A DNA stretch of 20,173 bases, taken from NCBI GenBank assembly GCA_004151065.3, contig NWUY0300109432.1, forward strand, positions 7,915-28,087, read 5' to 3'. The stretch is from Larix sibirica (lineage: Eukaryota; Streptophyta; Pinopsida; Pinales; Pinaceae). Below are positions 18,291 to 20,173 of this stretch, in pieces; position 1 is the first letter of the stretch; each line of letters opens with the position of its first letter. Position numbers and translations under genes: made by a program. The notes beneath the pieces are model-generated. The model did not search any database. It was given only the letters and a program-made list of their open reading frames with translations, and had not been told where the DNA came from.

Positions 18291-19050
18291 TCATAATGGG
18301 ACCCGGGGCATAAGAAGTTAGGGTATCATTATGCATCTCCCACCTATGTCGGGTACCTTCTCCAACTAGGAGTCCCTCCTTTGACAGCTAGTCTTCTTGT
18401 ATGTTCTTCTCTCTGAATACATGTTGAAAAGAGACCACTTGAAAAAGGGAAGCAATGTGGATAATTTCCTCATACAAGGGCCTTATCAGAATGTTCTTTG
18501 GGGGGATTTTCTGTCTCATCCAATCTATCACCAATTTTGAGTCCTCAACAACCTGTAAATATTGAACCCCAAATGTAGAAGCCGCTAATAGAGTAAAATT
18601 TAAAGCCTATAATTCTACTCTATTGTGTGTACTTATCTCAATACCAACTGCAAAAGTGAACCAGTGTGCCAAAGAGAAAGAATACCGTGTCTCCTCCCAT
18701 AGTTGGGGTACCTTGAGAGGCCTCATTAAAGTATGCCCAAACACCCGAGCTGTCAATTTGTTCCTATGCAATTCTCCTTTCTTTCCCGTTAACAAAAATC
18801 TATGGAAAGTGATTAATAATAGCCAAACCTTTAACTACATACACTGAAGGAGCAATAAGAACATCCTTAAAAATTGCCTTGCTCTTGGCTAACCATGTTC
18901 CCCAAATAAATATGACTAGCAAAGCCATGAACTCTTTTATGTTTTGATTCTTGATCAATGCTTGAATAACTCCTTCTCATTCCAATCCATTCTAAATGAA
19001 CATAATCCCTTTAACCTGAGAGGCAAACTCCCACATCTTTTGGATGAAGA
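18291..19050 (-). pseudogene. LINE-4: L1-type ORF2 C-terminus with RNase H, degenerate
   Basis: This is the RNase H end of another L1-type LINE. From about 19050 on the minus strand, MWEFASQVKGI is followed by MALLVIFIWGTWLAKSKAIF (about 18860-18930), the connector that follows zf-RVT. The RNase H begins with WAYFNEASQGTP at about 18705-18745, where the catalytic Asp of FDGA reads Asn. After a frameshift, VGIEISTHNRVEL carries the Glu, LQVVEDSKLVIDWM at about 18500-18560 the second Asp, and FQHVFREKNIQED-stop-LSKEGL at about 18390-18440 the last Asp. The frame ends with TGA at 18293-18291. Only one or two stops occur after the frameshift, so this is less decayed than LINE-2. Upstream RT is not visible. 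Confidence 0.8.
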
Positions 19051-19790
19051 GACAAGAAATAAATTTGAAATAAATTTGTGAGAAATAGATTTATTGTTTT
19101 CCTATATTTATTGTTTTTTTACTTCATGAACCTATGGCATAGCACAATTGTTTATGAAATATTAAAGAATATTTTAAATTTTATTAGATGTTAAATAATA
19201 TCATTTGAAATTTTTTGGGTTAAAATGCTTTTCTAAGACATCATTCCAATTAAAAATTGCTTATCTTAATTTTTTTTTTAATATTTCTAATAATCATTTT
19301 TATTCACCTCTTAGTATGTTGATTTACAGAATTTTAATAAGTCTTGAATGAGGATTATTTAAATTGATGGACTACTTTTTTCTCCATTCTTTCATGTTTT
19401 TTCTTTTTTTATTTAAATTTAATCAACGAAGTAATTAATAAATTAATTACTTTGCATCATTTAATAACATCAAAGATTAAAATTACCTAAATTATGCATC
19501 CTCTTTTCTCTTTCCCAAAAAGAAGTTAAGCAAAAGGACTAATGTTAGATGTTGATTTTGGAGTCATTATTTTATTAACTTGACTACATCACACTTTTTA
19601 GTGGGTGGAGAATAAAAATGTAGAAGCTATAAGTATAGATTCCTAAAACCCTTACATTTTTTCAAATCCATAATTTTAGATTTCTTTAATGATAAGAGTC
19701 AAATAAGACTGTAAATCTAGATAACATTGATACATTTTGTCCACCTCTTCACGATATAATTCTTAATAAGAAGAAACTAAAGCCATTTTA
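19051..19790. other. AT-rich spacer; no gene recognised
   Basis: Stops are frequent in all frames. A perfect inverted repeat with 11-bp arms (AAGTAATTAAT and ATTAATTACTT) and a 2-bp gap lies at 19429-19452. Nothing else stands out. Confidence 0.45.
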
Positions 19791-20173
19791 GGAAGGAAGG
19801 AGAAGAAGGGAAAGAATAAGCCATTACTTTCCTCATGGAGGTTTCTCCATCAAACCCTAGCCTCTATGCATGAAACTCTAAATCTACAATAACAAAAGAA
19901 CAATAAACATTAGCAAATCAATAAAGTAAAAGTAAAGTAAATGAGGGTAGAAGGAAGGAGAAGGGAAGGGGGAAGTCATTACCTTCATTATGGAGGTTCT
20001 TCCATGAAACTTTAACCTTCATGCATGAAAACCTAAACTTGTAACTACAAAACACAATAAAAAGTAGCAAATCAATAATAAAAAAATCAAAGTAAAAGAT
20101 GAAGGAAGGAGGAGAAGGGAAGGGAGAATTCATTAGTTCCCTTATGGAGGTTCCTCCATGAAAATAAAACCAT
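19791..20173. repeat. Minisatellite, about 150-158-bp unit, running off the window
   Basis: GAAGGAAGG starts at 19792, 19950 and 20101, giving spacings of 158 and 151 bp, with at least 2.4 copies. Each unit has a purine-rich tract (such as GGAAGGAGAAGGGAAGG), then a conserved hairpin-like core. In the third unit that core is ATGGAGG-TT-CCTCCAT (about 20142-20159), a perfect 7-bp inverted repeat, and it is imperfect in the first two. It is followed by ATGAAA, an AT-rich spacer and AGCAAATCAATAA. The minus-strand open frame across the array is a by-product of the repeat. Confidence 0.85.

Noticed and set aside
19918-20133. 71-codon minus-strand frame with hydrophobic residues
   Set aside because: It spans the minisatellite; the Phe-, Ser- and Pro-rich content comes from translating the polypurine tracts in reverse.
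1-20173. tRNA, rRNA or an undescribed multi-gene system
   Set aside because: No cloverleaf-like or rRNA-like sequence was noticed by eye, and all protein-like segments are explained by retroelements; tRNAscan-SE and Infernal runs would settle the RNA question.

Overview
The window looks like intergenic DNA from a large, transposon-rich plant nuclear genome. It is AT-rich, and I found no intact host gene, tRNA, rRNA or CRISPR array. Every protein-like stretch I recognise comes from a retrotransposon and is broken by stops, frameshifts and deletions. The families are plant-type L1 LINEs (DUF4283 and zinc-knuckle ORF1; endonuclease, reverse transcriptase, zf-RVT and RNase H in ORF2), a second LINE lineage, and a Ty1/copia element. 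Their style and old, decayed state remind me of gymnosperms, but this guess rests on protein style only. Layout: 1 to about 1190 (minus) is the 5' part of a Ty1/copia element with LTR, tRNA-Met-type primer-binding site and gag remnant. About 1190-2130 is unassigned. 2130-4927 (minus) is LINE-1, an ORF2 remnant with endonuclease and reverse transcriptase that stops inside the C-terminal coding region. 4928-5793 is unassigned. 5794-6193 is a 200-bp tandem duplication. 6311-12623 (plus) is LINE-2, which appears to run end to end: short leader, ORF1, ORF2 with RNase H, an extra protein-like stretch ending in a coiled coil, 3' UTR and a seven-A tail, flanked by a decayed target-site duplication. 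12624-13690 and 15295-16608 (both minus) are two copies of a different LINE (LINE-3), with a third C-terminal scrap at 13805-14005. 18291-19050 (minus) is the RNase H end of a further L1-like element (LINE-4). 19791 to the end is a minisatellite of about 150-158 bp that runs off the window. The pieces form a history. A unit of about 2.8 kb containing LINE-3 sequence was duplicated in tandem (roughly 5836-6310 plus 12624-14580, against 14966-17790). LINE-2 then inserted into the first copy, at the very end of the LINE-3 reading frame, and the second copy preserves the empty site near 15293-15300. Small tandem duplications (36, 45, 59, 64 and 200 bp) arose as well. I found no new defence, metabolic or regulatory system. 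The most unusual items are the possible coding extension after RNase H in LINE-2, the matching ATGA overlap at the ORF2 start in both L1-type copies, and the separate loss of the catalytic FVDD box in both.
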